Counted from the stretch's first letter, positions 27,198 to 36,014 are shown. The stretch is DNA of 64,000 bases from Sinanaerobacter sp. ZZT-01 (GCF_035621135.1 NZ_CP141728.1:682001-746000), one strand, 5' to 3'. The notes: generated from the letters alone by a model not told the origin. Translations and numbers: made by a program.

Positions 27198-28148
27198 TCA
27201 AAGCGGCCGTGTACTGATATTCTTGATATAGTATCTTCCTTTTGCAGCTTGCAGCCTTAAAAACAATCTCTGCTGCATTGGCTGCATTTCATCCGATAAC
27301 GTAATCGTAGCATCCACCAAATACTCTTTGCTCTGTGGATCCTGATATGCAGTTATGTAATCTATTTTTTTATACTGCACGGTCCCTTCAATGCCTGCAG
27401 TTACATTACTTCCACTCGATAGATAATACGATAATTCTGTTTTACTTCCTTCGTAATATGACGTAAAGAAACTATTTAAAGTATCTTTGATGCTCTGCAC
27501 TTGCTTTGTTGCTACCTGCTCACCATCATAAGAGTCTACCGGATCAATGTTTGCTGCTCTTATCTGTGGGACATACGATGGAAGAGAAGTTACTGCATAA
27601 CCCCCCTGTTTATTCATAGTCACCGGCACACGAAGATAAATATTTTTCTGAGTTGCACTGGCTCCTTCCTTAAGTGGCGTATAATCTACAACTAAATGAA
27701 CATCAATATCCATTTGTGTATCACTCAGATAACGAATTTGTGTTGCTGTTGCTTGTTTTACAGTTGCTGCTACCTCTCCTGCAACAGGAGCTTTATATTC
27801 CAAATTCTTTGCTAAATAACTTGAAACTCTCTTCTCATAATCACTATTCATCTTTCCGGAAAAGGTATAGTATTCATAAGCAAAGCTTTCTGCAAAGGAT
27901 GCAGCCCGGATTTGGTTTGTTTCCCGCAGTTCTGCCTTCTGCTGGTAATCGGTTACGATATTTTGCAGCCGACTTTCACTGCTGGGTGATAAAATTCCAA
28001 TCACACCTTTCACCAATAAAAAAAGAATCACTACCCAAAGCAGGATTCTTCCTATCTTCATTAAGCGATCACTTCGTATTCTTTCAACCGCTTCTAAACT
28101 TTCTTTTATTTTTTCTGATTTTTTACTCTTATCCTTTTTTAACTTCAA
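27198..28148 (-). CDS. tcpC: TcpC-family conjugation protein
   Basis: A ~316-residue, VirB8-like bitopic protein: a charged N-terminus (KKDKSKKSEKIKESLEAVERI), one helix (IGRILLWVVILFLLVKGVIGIL) and an exported domain with two NTF2-like halves. The TTG at 28148 is chosen because AAAGGAGG lies 7 bases upstream; an ATG further upstream would precede that site. It forms the extracytoplasmic part of the channel. Confidence 0.82.
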   Translation of the reverse strand: MKLKKDKSKKSEKIKESLEAVERIRSDRLMKIGRILLWVVILFLLVKGVIGILSPSSESRLQNIVTDYQQKAELRETNQIRAASFAESFAYEYYTFSGKMNSDYEKRVSSYLAKNLEYKAPVAGEVAATVKQATATQIRYLSDTQMDIDVHLVVDYTPLKEGASATQKNIYLRVPVTMNKQGGYAVTSLPSYVPQIRAANIDPVDSYDGEQVATKQVQSIKDTLNSFFTSYYEGSKTELSYYLSSGSNVTAGIEGTVQYKKIDYITAYQDPQSKEYLVDATITLSDEMQPMQQRLFLRLQAAKGRYYIKNISTRPL

Positions 28149-28162
28149 GTAGATGCCTCCTT

Positions 28163-29635
28163 TCAAAATCCCTGAAATTCAAATTCTTCTTCGTCTTCAA
28201 AGCCATCTTCGTAATCCTCTTCCAATTCTTCTTCATAGCTGTTGTCATCATCCATTTCATATTTATGGTGACTTTGTTCTAGTAGCATTTCTCCGACTTG
28301 GTAATCTCCCGGAGTCAGGCTACTGTCACTAAAATTAAATGCCTGAAATTCGTAGGTGTCTGCTCCAACAGAATATAGGAAACGCCCTAATGTATCTCCC
28401 ATCTGGCTGGCTTTTGTATTTCCTAGCACCATTTCTGAGGCGTGCTTATCTACCATTCTCCCGCTGATCCGGATCGGTAGATTGTTTTTAATCTGTCCGG
28501 CGATGACCTGTGCATCCGGCCGCTGGGTTCCAAGTATCATATTGATGCCGGCTGCTCTTGCTAATCTCGCCAGAGATGCCATTTCTTTTTCGATTTCAAG
28601 ATAGATCTTCTGATCCGATTTTTGAAGTCCTGTTTTATCCAGCATTTCCGAAACTTCATCACAGAAAGCGACGATTCTGCATAGTACCCGGTTCGGATGA
28701 AGCTCATTATATTCGGCCAGGTTCTTTACGTTACATTCCCGAAACAGCTTTAAACGTAACTTCATTTCTTTTACAAGTACTTTTAAAATTTCCAAAGCTC
28801 TTTGACGTTCGGTGACAACTTCACCGAACTGCTCATATTCCCTGCCGAACTCAACACCACCTTTAAAGTCGAACATATAAATTTTTGCGCCTTTTTTCAC
28901 GCATTGCCAGAGCAAGCAGCGCAAATTTACGGATTTTCCGGAACCTGTTACACCGGCAATTAATGCATGTGGGTATTTGTTCAAGTCAATGACTGCTTCA
29001 TCCAAAAGACCTTGCCCTAAGCAAAGCAGCCAATCCTTCTCCTTGATGTAATCATCAGACCATGGAAGATTTTCGCTAATTGCTATCTCTGCCGGCACAG
29101 CATGCAGCCGGACGACTTGCTTGCTCTTTTTCGCATTCTCAATTTTAAGGATATTGCAATCCAGAACATTTTCCAGTTCTGTTTTACGAGTCTCCCACAC
29201 TTGAAGCTCTATAGATGGAGAAAAAAAGGAATAAATCACCTTTTTCCCATCCTCCTTCTTTTCCTTTTCTTTGAATTTTGGATAAGAACCGTCTTTCCCA
29301 CAAAATTTAATTTGTGCAAATTTCTGCTCAAAATCTTCTGATTTTTCATCATTTGTACCAATGATATAAAGAAAAAGAACCGGTAAAACCGGTACAAGCA
29401 AAAGTGCAATTTTTAAAATATGAAATTCCTGATTAGGAATAAAATGCAGTGCAATATTTGCCCGCAAATAAAAAATTGCTCCACTAACTAGTGTAACAAT
29501 CACAAATAAAACCATCATCCCTTGTTCTTTTAATATTTTCTTTGTTCCAGCTCCTACACCTTTAAAAAAGTTAATTAGATAATTACCAACCAATTCAAGC
29601 TGCTGATCGCCTTTGTCAAGATTCGATTTCGCCAC
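28163..29635 (-). CDS. tcpA: FtsK/SpoIIIE-like coupling protein (TcpA)
   Basis: A 490-residue protein with two N-terminal helices, then an FtsK-type motor. Walker A is GVTGSGKSVNLRCL, Walker B is CRIVAFCDEVSEML, and IYMFDFKGGVEF and MILGTQRPDAQVI are typical of the family. The C-terminal ~40 residues are extremely acidic. It is the coupling protein of Tcp/Tn916-type transfer, bringing relaxase-DNA to the channel. It overlaps the tyrosine-recombinase-fold gene by 20 bases. Confidence 0.9.
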   Translation of the reverse strand: MAKSNLDKGDQQLELVGNYLINFFKGVGAGTKKILKEQGMMVLFVIVTLVSGAIFYLRANIALHFIPNQEFHILKIALLLVPVLPVLFLYIIGTNDEKSEDFEQKFAQIKFCGKDGSYPKFKEKEKKEDGKKVIYSFFSPSIELQVWETRKTELENVLDCNILKIENAKKSKQVVRLHAVPAEIAISENLPWSDDYIKEKDWLLCLGQGLLDEAVIDLNKYPHALIAGVTGSGKSVNLRCLLWQCVKKGAKIYMFDFKGGVEFGREYEQFGEVVTERQRALEILKVLVKEMKLRLKLFRECNVKNLAEYNELHPNRVLCRIVAFCDEVSEMLDKTGLQKSDQKIYLEIEKEMASLARLARAAGINMILGTQRPDAQVIAGQIKNNLPIRISGRMVDKHASEMVLGNTKASQMGDTLGRFLYSVGADTYEFQAFNFSDSSLTPGDYQVGEMLLEQSHHKYEMDDDNSYEEELEEDYEDGFEDEEEFEFQGF

Positions 29636-30452
29636 TTACCTCGCCCCTTTCTTCGTTCCATTCCTCTCCCAAATATAAATTTGTTGTCTTTGGATTACTA
29701 TGCCCAAGTTGTTTTCCAACTGCCCGTCTAGCTGCTGTTTTCGTACTTCCTAAATTTCGTTCTGCACGAAAACGTTCCCTAGCATTAATACGTCGCAAAT
29801 CATGTGTTTCCATTCCATATTCGCCTGCTTTTTTCATCATATAACTAGCAGAGTAAAATAGCTTTTCATCTGCCTCAAATTGGCACGTATACGCCGATAA
29901 ATGTTCTCTTAGGTATGAATCTTCAATCACCTCCACTTTTCTTTGTTTACGCCCTTTTCCGTTCCTTACACTCAAAAAAATTCTACCTGTTTCATCAAAA
30001 TGAATGTCTTTAGCTCGAAGTTCTGCAATTTCACTAATACGTAAGCCTGATTTTTCTTGCAAACGGAATGCAAGCTTCAGCTTTTCATTCTCAATTCGAT
30101 TAAACTTTTTTATATAAGTTTTTTCTGAATAATTAAGCTTCTTAGCTGATTTATTTTTAGGTTGCATCTGCCGCAGCCTTTCCAATGGCTCACCGTAAAG
30201 TAAAATTTTCGGGCTGCCAAGTACATCTCGTTCATATTTTTTAATCGCAGTGATATATTTTGCAATTTGCTGATTTCCATCACACAACTTGCGGATTACT
30301 TTTTCTAATGCTTCAGCTGATGAATGACCTTCCTCGAAATTTTCTTCTAGCTCTCTAATTTTATGTAAGTATCCACTTCTAGTCTTTTCGGAAAGTTTCT
30401 TTCTTTTTACCTGATCTCTTAATACCTCATCATACACCTGAAGGTTAAACAT
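29616..30452 (-). CDS. Tyrosine-recombinase-fold protein, candidate TcpM-type relaxase
   Basis: A 278-residue protein with a core-binding N-domain and catalytic signatures: R in KSGLRISEIAEL, K in RNGKGRKQRKV, HDLRR, GHSNP and a C-terminal Tyr in TTNLYLGEEW. No classical relaxase is visible in element 1. In plasmid pCW3 the relaxase TcpM is an atypical member of the tyrosine recombinase family, encoded in the tcp locus. Its place here, overlapping tcpA, supports the same role. The alternative is a resolvase or a second integrase; integration itself is better explained by the serine recombinase. Confidence 0.7.
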   Translation of the reverse strand: MFNLQVYDEVLRDQVKRKKLSEKTRSGYLHKIRELEENFEEGHSSAEALEKVIRKLCDGNQQIAKYITAIKKYERDVLGSPKILLYGEPLERLRQMQPKNKSAKKLNYSEKTYIKKFNRIENEKLKLAFRLQEKSGLRISEIAELRAKDIHFDETGRIFLSVRNGKGRKQRKVEVIEDSYLREHLSAYTCQFEADEKLFYSASYMMKKAGEYGMETHDLRRINARERFRAERNLGSTKTAARRAVGKQLGHSNPKTTNLYLGEEWNEERGEVSGEIES

Positions 30453-30595
30453 TACGCTCTCCTCCTCTTTGGTTTCTGAGAACCCAAAGTTCCTCCGTCT
30501 CGATACAACATCAATTCCTCCGCAGTGAGTTTATATTCCTTTACCGGCGCAGCGGGGGTTCTTTTTTCTTTTCTCCTTTTAATCTCTTGTCTCAC
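30452..30595 (-). CDS. Small basic protein upstream of the relaxase candidate (47 aa)
   Basis: A 47-residue, Arg/Lys-rich peptide with a GTG start at 30595 (GGGAGG upstream). Its stop overlaps the next start as TAATG, so translation is coupled. It could be a relaxosome accessory factor like TcpK, but it is much shorter and no homology is visible. Confidence 0.6.
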   Translation of the reverse strand: MRQEIKRRKEKRTPAAPVKEYKLTAEELMLYRDGGTLGSQKPKRRRA

Positions 30596-30610
30596 TTGAT
30601 ACCTCCCTCA

Positions 30611-31132
30611 TTAAAAAAATATATTATATTGTCCAAGCAGCACAGCACTCAGCACCGCGCAAACGGCAGCCTCACCTAAACTCCCTGTTCGAATCGGTAG
30701 GATATGCTGCCGTTTTTTTGATATTGGCCAAAGCCACATGATTCCTTGTATATTTAAAGTATCTAATATTAAATGGGACAACATACCAGGAACAAAGCCC
30801 TGTTTAAATAGTATCGCAAGATGCAACTGTGGTGATCCTCCAAACCAGATCGGAATTCCCGCAGAAAGCAGGATCCAGATAAGTAGTATAAAAACCGGCG
30901 TATGTAAAAAGCCCCGGTGCTTAAACAAGCCCGAAGCCACTTCTGCTGCAATTGGAGCCTTATGTCCAATCCAGCTTTTTCTATGATCTATGTCTGGAAA
31001 CAGTGATCCTAAAACAGCCCCTGTCACTACTGTAGTTTGCTGCACAGGATCACTGATTCCTGTTGCTGATATAACTGCAAAGCCCGCAGCCACACCACCT
31101 AATGAATGTGTTATATAATTCAATGTGCCCAC
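30611..31132 (-). CDS. YdjM-like membrane metal-dependent hydrolase
   Basis: A 173-residue integral membrane protein of the YdjM/LexA-regulated hydrolase family. Conserved His/Asp motifs are visible in MGTLNYITHSLGG, LGSLFPDIDHRKS, FKHRGFLHTP and GMLSHLILDTLNIQG. The family is annotated as inner-membrane metal-dependent hydrolase with an unsettled substrate. It is the first gene of the leftward conjugation operon. Confidence 0.8.
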   Translation of the reverse strand: MGTLNYITHSLGGVAAGFAVISATGISDPVQQTTVVTGAVLGSLFPDIDHRKSWIGHKAPIAAEVASGLFKHRGFLHTPVFILLIWILLSAGIPIWFGGSPQLHLAILFKQGFVPGMLSHLILDTLNIQGIMWLWPISKKRQHILPIRTGSLGEAAVCAVLSAVLLGQYNIFF

Positions 31133-31179
31133 TCCTTTAAGTTTTTTTATCTTGCCAAATAATATGTCACTTGTTATCT

Positions 31180-31473
31180 CTAAAAATTTTGTACTAAGTT
31201 ATTTGGTCTTAGCTTCCAAACGTCATTCATACTAAATCCATAACCGCCTAAAAATTCTATTAATTTAATATAAATATGTCCGTTAAAAATAGTAGCTTCC
31301 AGTCTACTTTCAGAATCCGCAATATATCTATCTACAAATTCTTCTAAATCATTAATATCTACCCATATACATAATTCCCTATTTCCGTCATATTCTACAA
31401 CAGTTTCATTATCCTGATGTGCCAATATCCACTTCCAAAATTCTTGTATAATTCCTTTTTGAAAACCATCCAT
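31180..31473 (-). CDS. Hypothetical acidic protein (97 aa)
   Basis: A 97-residue soluble protein with several Trp and acidic residues (NELCIWVDINDLEEFVDRY-like segment). I do not recognise it. It is the last member of a leftward run of small genes. Confidence 0.5.
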   Translation of the reverse strand: MDGFQKGIIQEFWKWILAHQDNETVVEYDGNRELCIWVDINDLEEFVDRYIADSESRLEATIFNGHIYIKLIEFLGGYGFSMNDVWKLRPNNLVQNF

Positions 31474-31521
31474 GAGTTTTTCCCTTTCTTTTTTTAAATT
31501 TTTAGTTTTCTCTCTTCCGGC

Positions 31522-32016
31522 TTAATTCTCTAAGGATTCGTTATGATCTTCAATCATTTTATAAAATTCACTGGCTTTCATTTCTTTTAATCCATCCGGT
31601 AATTTAAAGTCTGTATTACAAGAATATGATCCATACCAAATCTCTTTTATATCAAACAATCTTGTAGAAAATCTGCCACCACCACATGATATCCAAGATC
31701 CTGGAGATGGTCTTTTCAAGCATTCAACTTTTTCTTGTTTTATCTTTTCACACCACCATTTATGTAATTCACTATTTTTCTTAAAGTATCTAATGCCATC
31801 AAAATCTTTCTTTAAAACTTTACCAAATTTGTCTTCATCTTTTTCGGTCGGAAGAATTGCAATTGCATCTTTATAAGGCACATATTGTTGTGCTTCAATC
31901 CCAAACACATCACACATTTCATTGAAAATCTTATTGGCTTTTTTTAAGCTTTCATCCCATTCAACACATTCCTTATGAAAACAACTTTCCTCTAATATCT
32001 TAAAAAACTTTTCCAT
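31522..32016 (-). CDS. Hypothetical protein (164 aa)
   Basis: A 164-residue soluble protein, Lys/Glu-rich, with six Cys and a GSWISCGGGRFSTRLFDIKEIWYGSYSC segment. No family is recognised. It lies in the accessory block of small genes. Confidence 0.5.
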   Translation of the reverse strand: MEKFFKILEESCFHKECVEWDESLKKANKIFNEMCDVFGIEAQQYVPYKDAIAILPTEKDEDKFGKVLKKDFDGIRYFKKNSELHKWWCEKIKQEKVECLKRPSPGSWISCGGGRFSTRLFDIKEIWYGSYSCNTDFKLPDGLKEMKASEFYKMIEDHNESLEN

Positions 32017-32034
32017 TTGTACACTCCTCTAATT

Positions 32035-32334
32035 TTATTCTAAGAGACACTTTCTTTCATGTCGTTCTAGAACTTCTGCTATCCAAAGCATTTGCATTTC
32101 TTTTGCAGTCAGTTCTTTATCAATCGGAGCCTTTAATACATCTACAGGAAAGATTTTATTTCTCTGAATAAATGCTTCAAGAAAAAGCTCCATATCTTCA
32201 TTGAATTTTCTTTTATAAAAATCATATTCCAATTCCAACTCTAACTTCTGAGCCGGAGTACAGTACACACCTAATTTCTGCCTTGTATGACGTGTCTTAT
32301 ACATCTTAGAATCTCTTCCAAGTACCTTAATCAT
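32035..32334 (-). CDS. C-terminal half of a split DUF2786/DUF7168-like protein
   Basis: A 99-residue protein. The segment YKTRHTRQKLGVYCTPAQKLELELEYDFYKRKFNEDMELFLEAFIQRNKIFP resembles the region that follows the DUF2786 domain in phage proteins. Its ATG (32334) overlaps the stop of the DUF2786-encoding gene by 8 bases in another frame. This suggests an original single gene now read as two, or a coupled pair. Confidence 0.6.
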   Translation of the reverse strand: MIKVLGRDSKMYKTRHTRQKLGVYCTPAQKLELELEYDFYKRKFNEDMELFLEAFIQRNKIFPVDVLKAPIDKELTAKEMQMLWIAEVLERHERKCLLE

Positions 32335-32542
32335 TACTTACCTGAATAAGTAGTTGTCTTTCAGTTTTACCGTTATATGCAAATAAGTAGTAATTTTCTT
32401 TTTCTTCTTCTAAATCTACTGTAGAAATTCCATGTTTTTTCATAAGAATTTCTACCATTTTCTCAGCATTTTCCCTTTCACCGTCAAGACCACGCTCAGC
32501 AAGTACCTGAAGCTTCTTGATTTTCTCTAAAATATCACTCAT
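32327..32542 (-). CDS. DUF2786 N-terminal half (71 aa)
   Basis: A 71-residue protein beginning MSDILEKIKKLQVLAERG with GERENAEKMVEILMKKHGIS, the DUF2786 signature. It ends at ...LLIQVSND, where longer family members continue. The continuing part is encoded by the overlapping gene at 32035. The biological role of DUF2786 is unknown; it is frequent in phages and mobile elements. Confidence 0.65.
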   Translation of the reverse strand: MSDILEKIKKLQVLAERGLDGERENAEKMVEILMKKHGISTVDLEEEKENYYLFAYNGKTERQLLIQVSND

Positions 32543-32570
32543 CTCAACAGCAACTCCTTAAATTATATTT

Positions 32571-33011
32571 TTAAATGTCCGCTTCCATATGTACTGCCAG
32601 TTCAGGATTACTGTAAATATCACCAATTTTCTTAGCATACGTTTCAGTGTCTCCAATCGGCATTTCAGGGTACCCTTCTGCTATTGCATAAAACCCAACT
32701 CCATCCATAACGCTTTTATCAGCAGGACAATAAGCACTATATTTTCCATATCTTATTTCTATTATTTGTCCACCTGCAAGACTTTCTAATATATCACCTT
32801 CATACAACAGTTCTCCGTTAACATCATGTTTTCCTGTGCATTTTCTCGAAAATTCTGTATAAGACACTTCGAGTAAAGTTAATCCTATCTCTTCATTTTC
32901 AGCACCATTAACTATTAAGTTTCTAGTAAAAGCTATAAGATTATCTTTAATCTTATTCAAACTTAAACCACTTTCTTCTACGTCAATATCTATCTTTGCC
33001 GTTATAATCAT
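32571..33011 (-). CDS. YopX-like protein with divergent N-terminus
   Basis: A 146-residue protein. Its C-terminal ~90 residues are a YopX domain (CTGKHDVNGELLYEGDILESLAGGQ...IRYGKYSAYCPADKSVMDGVGFYA). The N-terminal part is unlike the other YopX paralogue at 33737 and suggests a fusion or domain swap. YopX proteins are typical of phages; the function is unknown. Confidence 0.75.
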   Translation of the reverse strand: MIITAKIDIDVEESGLSLNKIKDNLIAFTRNLIVNGAENEEIGLTLLEVSYTEFSRKCTGKHDVNGELLYEGDILESLAGGQIIEIRYGKYSAYCPADKSVMDGVGFYAIAEGYPEMPIGDTETYAKKIGDIYSNPELAVHMEADI

Positions 33012-33034
33012 CCTTATTTACCTCCACTAAATTT

Positions 33035-33712
33035 TTAGTTTTCTTGAGGAAGTTCCATTCCTGCTATTTTCATTTTATTAATTACAACATCCTCAAAATA
33101 AACTCGTTTTCCCTCTATTTTTCTCATTGCTCTTTCATATCTTTTTACATTTTTTCTAAGTTCAACATATTGTTTTTCCGCTTTTTTTCGTTCTTCATTT
33201 GCACGTATCACTTCTTTTTTTAAAGCATTAGCTTTATCCATATCAGATGAATCCTTATATTTAAGCATTTTATAAAACATACTGCGTATAATACTTTCTT
33301 TAAGTATATTGTTAGTTTCTTGGTCTATTTCTTGTCGTTTTGGATTAAAGACTGTTACCATCTGCCATGCACCGTGATATCTTAATTCATATGCCCTAAT
33401 AAGCCCTACGTGGTTAGGCTTATATTTTTCCCAATCACCAATCTTATTTAATAAAGCATCTGATACTACAAGATAATTATAATGTCCATACCATGATTTT
33501 TTAGCACTTGATTTCAAGTCTTGTATGGTGACTTTAATTTCATAACAACGTATAATGCCTTTGCTATCCATTGTCATAAAATCCACTATTTCATCACCAT
33601 AACCATTATTTACAAAACCTATGGTAATTTCTTCACAACCATAAATTCTTTTATCCCTGCACATTTCATTTAGTGCTTTTTCTATTTCCAACGTCTCTTT
33701 ACGTTTTGCCAT
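33035..33712 (-). CDS. PD-(D/E)XK nuclease-like protein
   Basis: A 225-residue protein. GDEIVDFMTMDSKGIIRCYEIKVTIQDLKSS shows the D...E-x-K arrangement of PD-(D/E)XK enzymes, followed by YNYLVVSDALL, as in MmcB-like proteins. The C-terminal third is a Lys/Glu coiled coil. It may be a DNA repair or restriction-related nuclease of the element; the target is unknown. Confidence 0.65.
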   Translation of the reverse strand: MAKRKETLEIEKALNEMCRDKRIYGCEEITIGFVNNGYGDEIVDFMTMDSKGIIRCYEIKVTIQDLKSSAKKSWYGHYNYLVVSDALLNKIGDWEKYKPNHVGLIRAYELRYHGAWQMVTVFNPKRQEIDQETNNILKESIIRSMFYKMLKYKDSSDMDKANALKKEVIRANEERKKAEKQYVELRKNVKRYERAMRKIEGKRVYFEDVVINKMKIAGMELPQEN

Positions 33713-33736
33713 TTCACTTCCCCTGTAAATTCTAAC

Positions 33737-34162
33737 TTACCAGTTCACTAATTCTGGATTATCAATGATATTTCCAATTACTTTGGCATACTCCTCCAGC
33801 CGTCCAATGGGCATATCCGGCAAGTTTTTTCCGGAAGCGTAAAAGCCTACACTGTCCATAAAGCATTTGTCTATTGGACAATAAGCTTGATATACCCCAT
33901 ACCTTATAACTAAGTTATTAGTAAGGACTTGTCCTCCTATATGACTTTCAATAATATCTCCTTCAAATACTTCTTGGCCAGATATATCACATTTGCATGT
34001 ATATCGCCCTACTGTTTCAGGTGCAACCATTATTTCGCCTATGTAAACTGATGAATTTATGTAATTATCTGCTGATAAATACCCATACACCCACGTGCCG
34101 TCTAAATGCTTGTTTACATCCATTGCGTGAATATGCTTACCTCTAAATTCATTTTCTCTCAT
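33737..34162 (-). CDS. YopX-family protein
   Basis: A 141-residue protein with a full YopX layout: start MRENEFRGK, middle TWVYGYL and VAPETVGRYT, then GQEVFEGDIIESHIGGQ and FMDSVGFYASG. It is a phage-type protein of unknown function, related through its C-terminal half to the protein at 32571. Confidence 0.8.
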   Translation of the reverse strand: MRENEFRGKHIHAMDVNKHLDGTWVYGYLSADNYINSSVYIGEIMVAPETVGRYTCKCDISGQEVFEGDIIESHIGGQVLTNNLVIRYGVYQAYCPIDKCFMDSVGFYASGKNLPDMPIGRLEEYAKVIGNIIDNPELVNW

Positions 34163-34175
34163 ATTTAATTCCTCA

Positions 34176-34550
34176 TCATATTTCGCTGCCGTACCACATA
34201 TTTACCATAACCTTACCGTTTATATCTATAAACTTTTCTATTCTGCAAACATTTGGAGTAAAATGAATGTCAAAGTTCTCTACAGGAATAATATTGTTTT
34301 TATACCAATCGCCTAAAGTTCCTAAGAAAACTTCTGATGCACTTTCAGCTTGTTCAAGAGTATTGATAATAGGTCTCTCCCTTTCTTTTAAATGCTGCAC
34401 CTCAGCTCTTAAAAATTCTATTTCTTGCTCTTTAAATAGAATACTTTCGTCTTGCTGTTTTATATAAAAAAACATAGCTAAAAAAACTACTATGCCTGAT
34501 AAGATGATAATAATTTCTACTAACATTCTCCTTTGCCTCCTTTCATCCAT
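34176..34550 (-). CDS. Small membrane-anchored coiled-coil protein
   Basis: A 124-residue protein: N-terminal helix (MLVEIIIILSGIVVFLAMFFYI), a coiled coil (QDESILFKEQEIEFLRAEVQHLKERE) and a small C-terminal domain. No family is recognised. Confidence 0.55.
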   Translation of the reverse strand: MDERRQRRMLVEIIIILSGIVVFLAMFFYIKQQDESILFKEQEIEFLRAEVQHLKERERPIINTLEQAESASEVFLGTLGDWYKNNIIPVENFDIHFTPNVCRIEKFIDINGKVMVNMWYGSEI

Positions 34551-34565
34551 TCAATCCGCATTTAA

Positions 34566-35408
34566 CTACGTTCCATAATTTCTAAAATCTGTGCCCCTAG
34601 TCATATGAGCATTTATAGCAGCCGGTCTGCTCCATGATCGCTGAAAGGCGTTCCACTCTTTGCTATACTCTGTTTTCTCATCAGTGAAATCTCTAAACAA
34701 TTGCATGAACGGCATTGCTCCTGCTTCCCATATCTGACGGCAGCGTGCTTCGTCTGCATCCATATTCTTACCGTAAGATAGCGCATAACAATAAATCTTG
34801 TTACGGTTAAACCCCGCTTTTGCTAATTTTCTACATGCTTTTTTAAATTTAGGTAATGAATTATCTGTATCACAAGCAAGCCATAATTCTTGTATTCGCA
34901 GGCTCGTTATTCCGTTTATAAAGTGATCGTCAAGTAAATCCGCTTGAAGTCCTCCCTTAAAACATATCTGTTTTTGACTTCTTAGCATCTCAAATACTTT
35001 ATCTTTGTGTACTTTTGAAGCTTGAAGAAAATTGTTATCCTGAATAATACTTCCTTGACATATCGGCAGCTCCCTTATCCTACCTTCTAGGCTTGGCACT
35101 ATGCACCATGGGCAGTTATTGTTGCAGCCTCTTGTTGTAAATATGATATTGCTTTTCAAATAAAGACCTTGTGTAAATCCTTCCACAGGGCCACCGAAAG
35201 CCGGACCGCCTAACTTCACAGGCTTGTTCGTTCTTCCTTCCCATTGAAAAGCCAGTTCTGCGGCATATTGCTTGTCCCATGAAAAAGCACATGAGATATG
35301 TATTTCATCATGTTCAGGAATGATGAAAGGCGGCATTCCAATGAATACATAATCATCATCAGGTGTGTAGCTTGTACGCTCCGGAAATACTCTTATAATT
35401 CTTTTCAT
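34566..35408 (-). CDS. Phage-type radical SAM protein
   Basis: A 280-residue protein with the 4Fe-4S cluster motif C-x3-C-x2-C in TTRGCNNNCPWCIVP (Cys95, 99, 102), followed by a partial TIM-barrel-like region (FKGGLQADLLDDHFINGI, LWLACDTDNSL). Such short radical SAM proteins occur in phages and mobile elements with unknown substrates. It begins the leftward accessory run together with the 84-aa gene upstream. DNA, nucleotide or peptide modification are possible. Confidence 0.75.
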   Translation of the reverse strand: MKRIIRVFPERTSYTPDDDYVFIGMPPFIIPEHDEIHISCAFSWDKQYAAELAFQWEGRTNKPVKLGGPAFGGPVEGFTQGLYLKSNIIFTTRGCNNNCPWCIVPSLEGRIRELPICQGSIIQDNNFLQASKVHKDKVFEMLRSQKQICFKGGLQADLLDDHFINGITSLRIQELWLACDTDNSLPKFKKACRKLAKAGFNRNKIYCYALSYGKNMDADEARCRQIWEAGAMPFMQLFRDFTDEKTEYSKEWNAFQRSWSRPAAINAHMTRGTDFRNYGT

Positions 35409-35429
35409 AATTCACCTACAAATTCTAAT

Positions 35430-35684
35430 TTATCTGCTAAACTCTATAACTGAAACATCATCCTGAAGAGGTGTTCCCGCTGCACTTATAATAGGTCTGC
35501 TCACAACTGTTAATCCATCAACTGCGTAGCAGCCTCTATAACCTTCCAGCCATACTGACAACGTTCCGCATACTTCCTGCGGCTCTGTTATTACACTAAA
35601 CGTCTTATCTCTATTTTTTTCAGGCACATAGTATTTATCATTCATTTTTACCTTGTCATATTTTTTTATTGTTTCTTCGTTCAT
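35430..35684 (-). CDS. Hypothetical protein (84 aa)
   Basis: An 84-residue soluble protein, mostly beta, starting MNEETIKKYDKVKMNDKYYV (ATG 35684 with GAGGTG upstream). It is the first gene of the leftward accessory operon, divergent from the small plus-strand operon. Function unknown. Confidence 0.55.
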   Translation of the reverse strand: MNEETIKKYDKVKMNDKYYVPEKNRDKTFSVITEPQEVCGTLSVWLEGYRGCYAVDGLTVVSRPIISAAGTPLQDDVSVIEFSR

Positions 35685-35783
35685 ATTTTTCACCTCTAAA
35701 ATTTTGATTTGTAAATACAAAACCTCAAAGGCATTAACTTTGAGGTTCTTGTTAAAATATTTGGAATTATTTTTCTTTTTATA

Positions 35784-35812
35784 TTGACATTTACGTTACG
35801 TAAATGTATAAT
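35784..35812 (+). promoter_or_regulatory. Consensus promoter with a perfect palindrome in the spacer
   Basis: TTGACA (35784-35789), a 17-base spacer and TATAAT (35807-35812). The spacer is covered by the palindrome CATTTACG-TTA-CGTAAATG (35788-35806), which would place a repressor directly on the promoter. It drives the three small plus-strand genes. Confidence 0.8.
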
Positions 35813-35835
35813 AATATTATAGAAAGGGGGTAAAA

Positions 35836-35946
35836 ATGAGTAAGAAAAAATCAAAGAAAAAAGAGCCTTTACCAACAATATTGCTTCTGACAGCAACCAT
35901 CAACCTGATTATCGCAATAATCACTTTGATAAGAGATTTTAGGTAA
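35836..35946 (+). CDS. Small basic membrane peptide (36 aa)
   Basis: A 36-residue peptide: a Lys-rich start (MSKKKSKKKEPLP) and one hydrophobic helix (TILLLTATINLIIAIITLI). RBS AGAAAGGGGG precedes the ATG. The very strong, apparently repressed promoter and the membrane-active look suggest a toxin- or holin-like peptide; function not established. Confidence 0.6.
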   Translation: MSKKKSKKKEPLPTILLLTATINLIIAIITLIRDFR

Positions 35947-36014
35947 AAGCTCTATAGAGGGGAAATCCACTCCCCTCTAATCCCACTATATAAAATCTTA
36001 CTCATTAAGTCAAT

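Noticed and set aside
29616-30452. Tyrosine recombinase as the integrase of element 1
   Set aside because: The att structure (short core, palindromic attP, insertion inside a protein gene) and the recombinase next to attR fit the serine enzyme; this gene sits inside the transfer operon.
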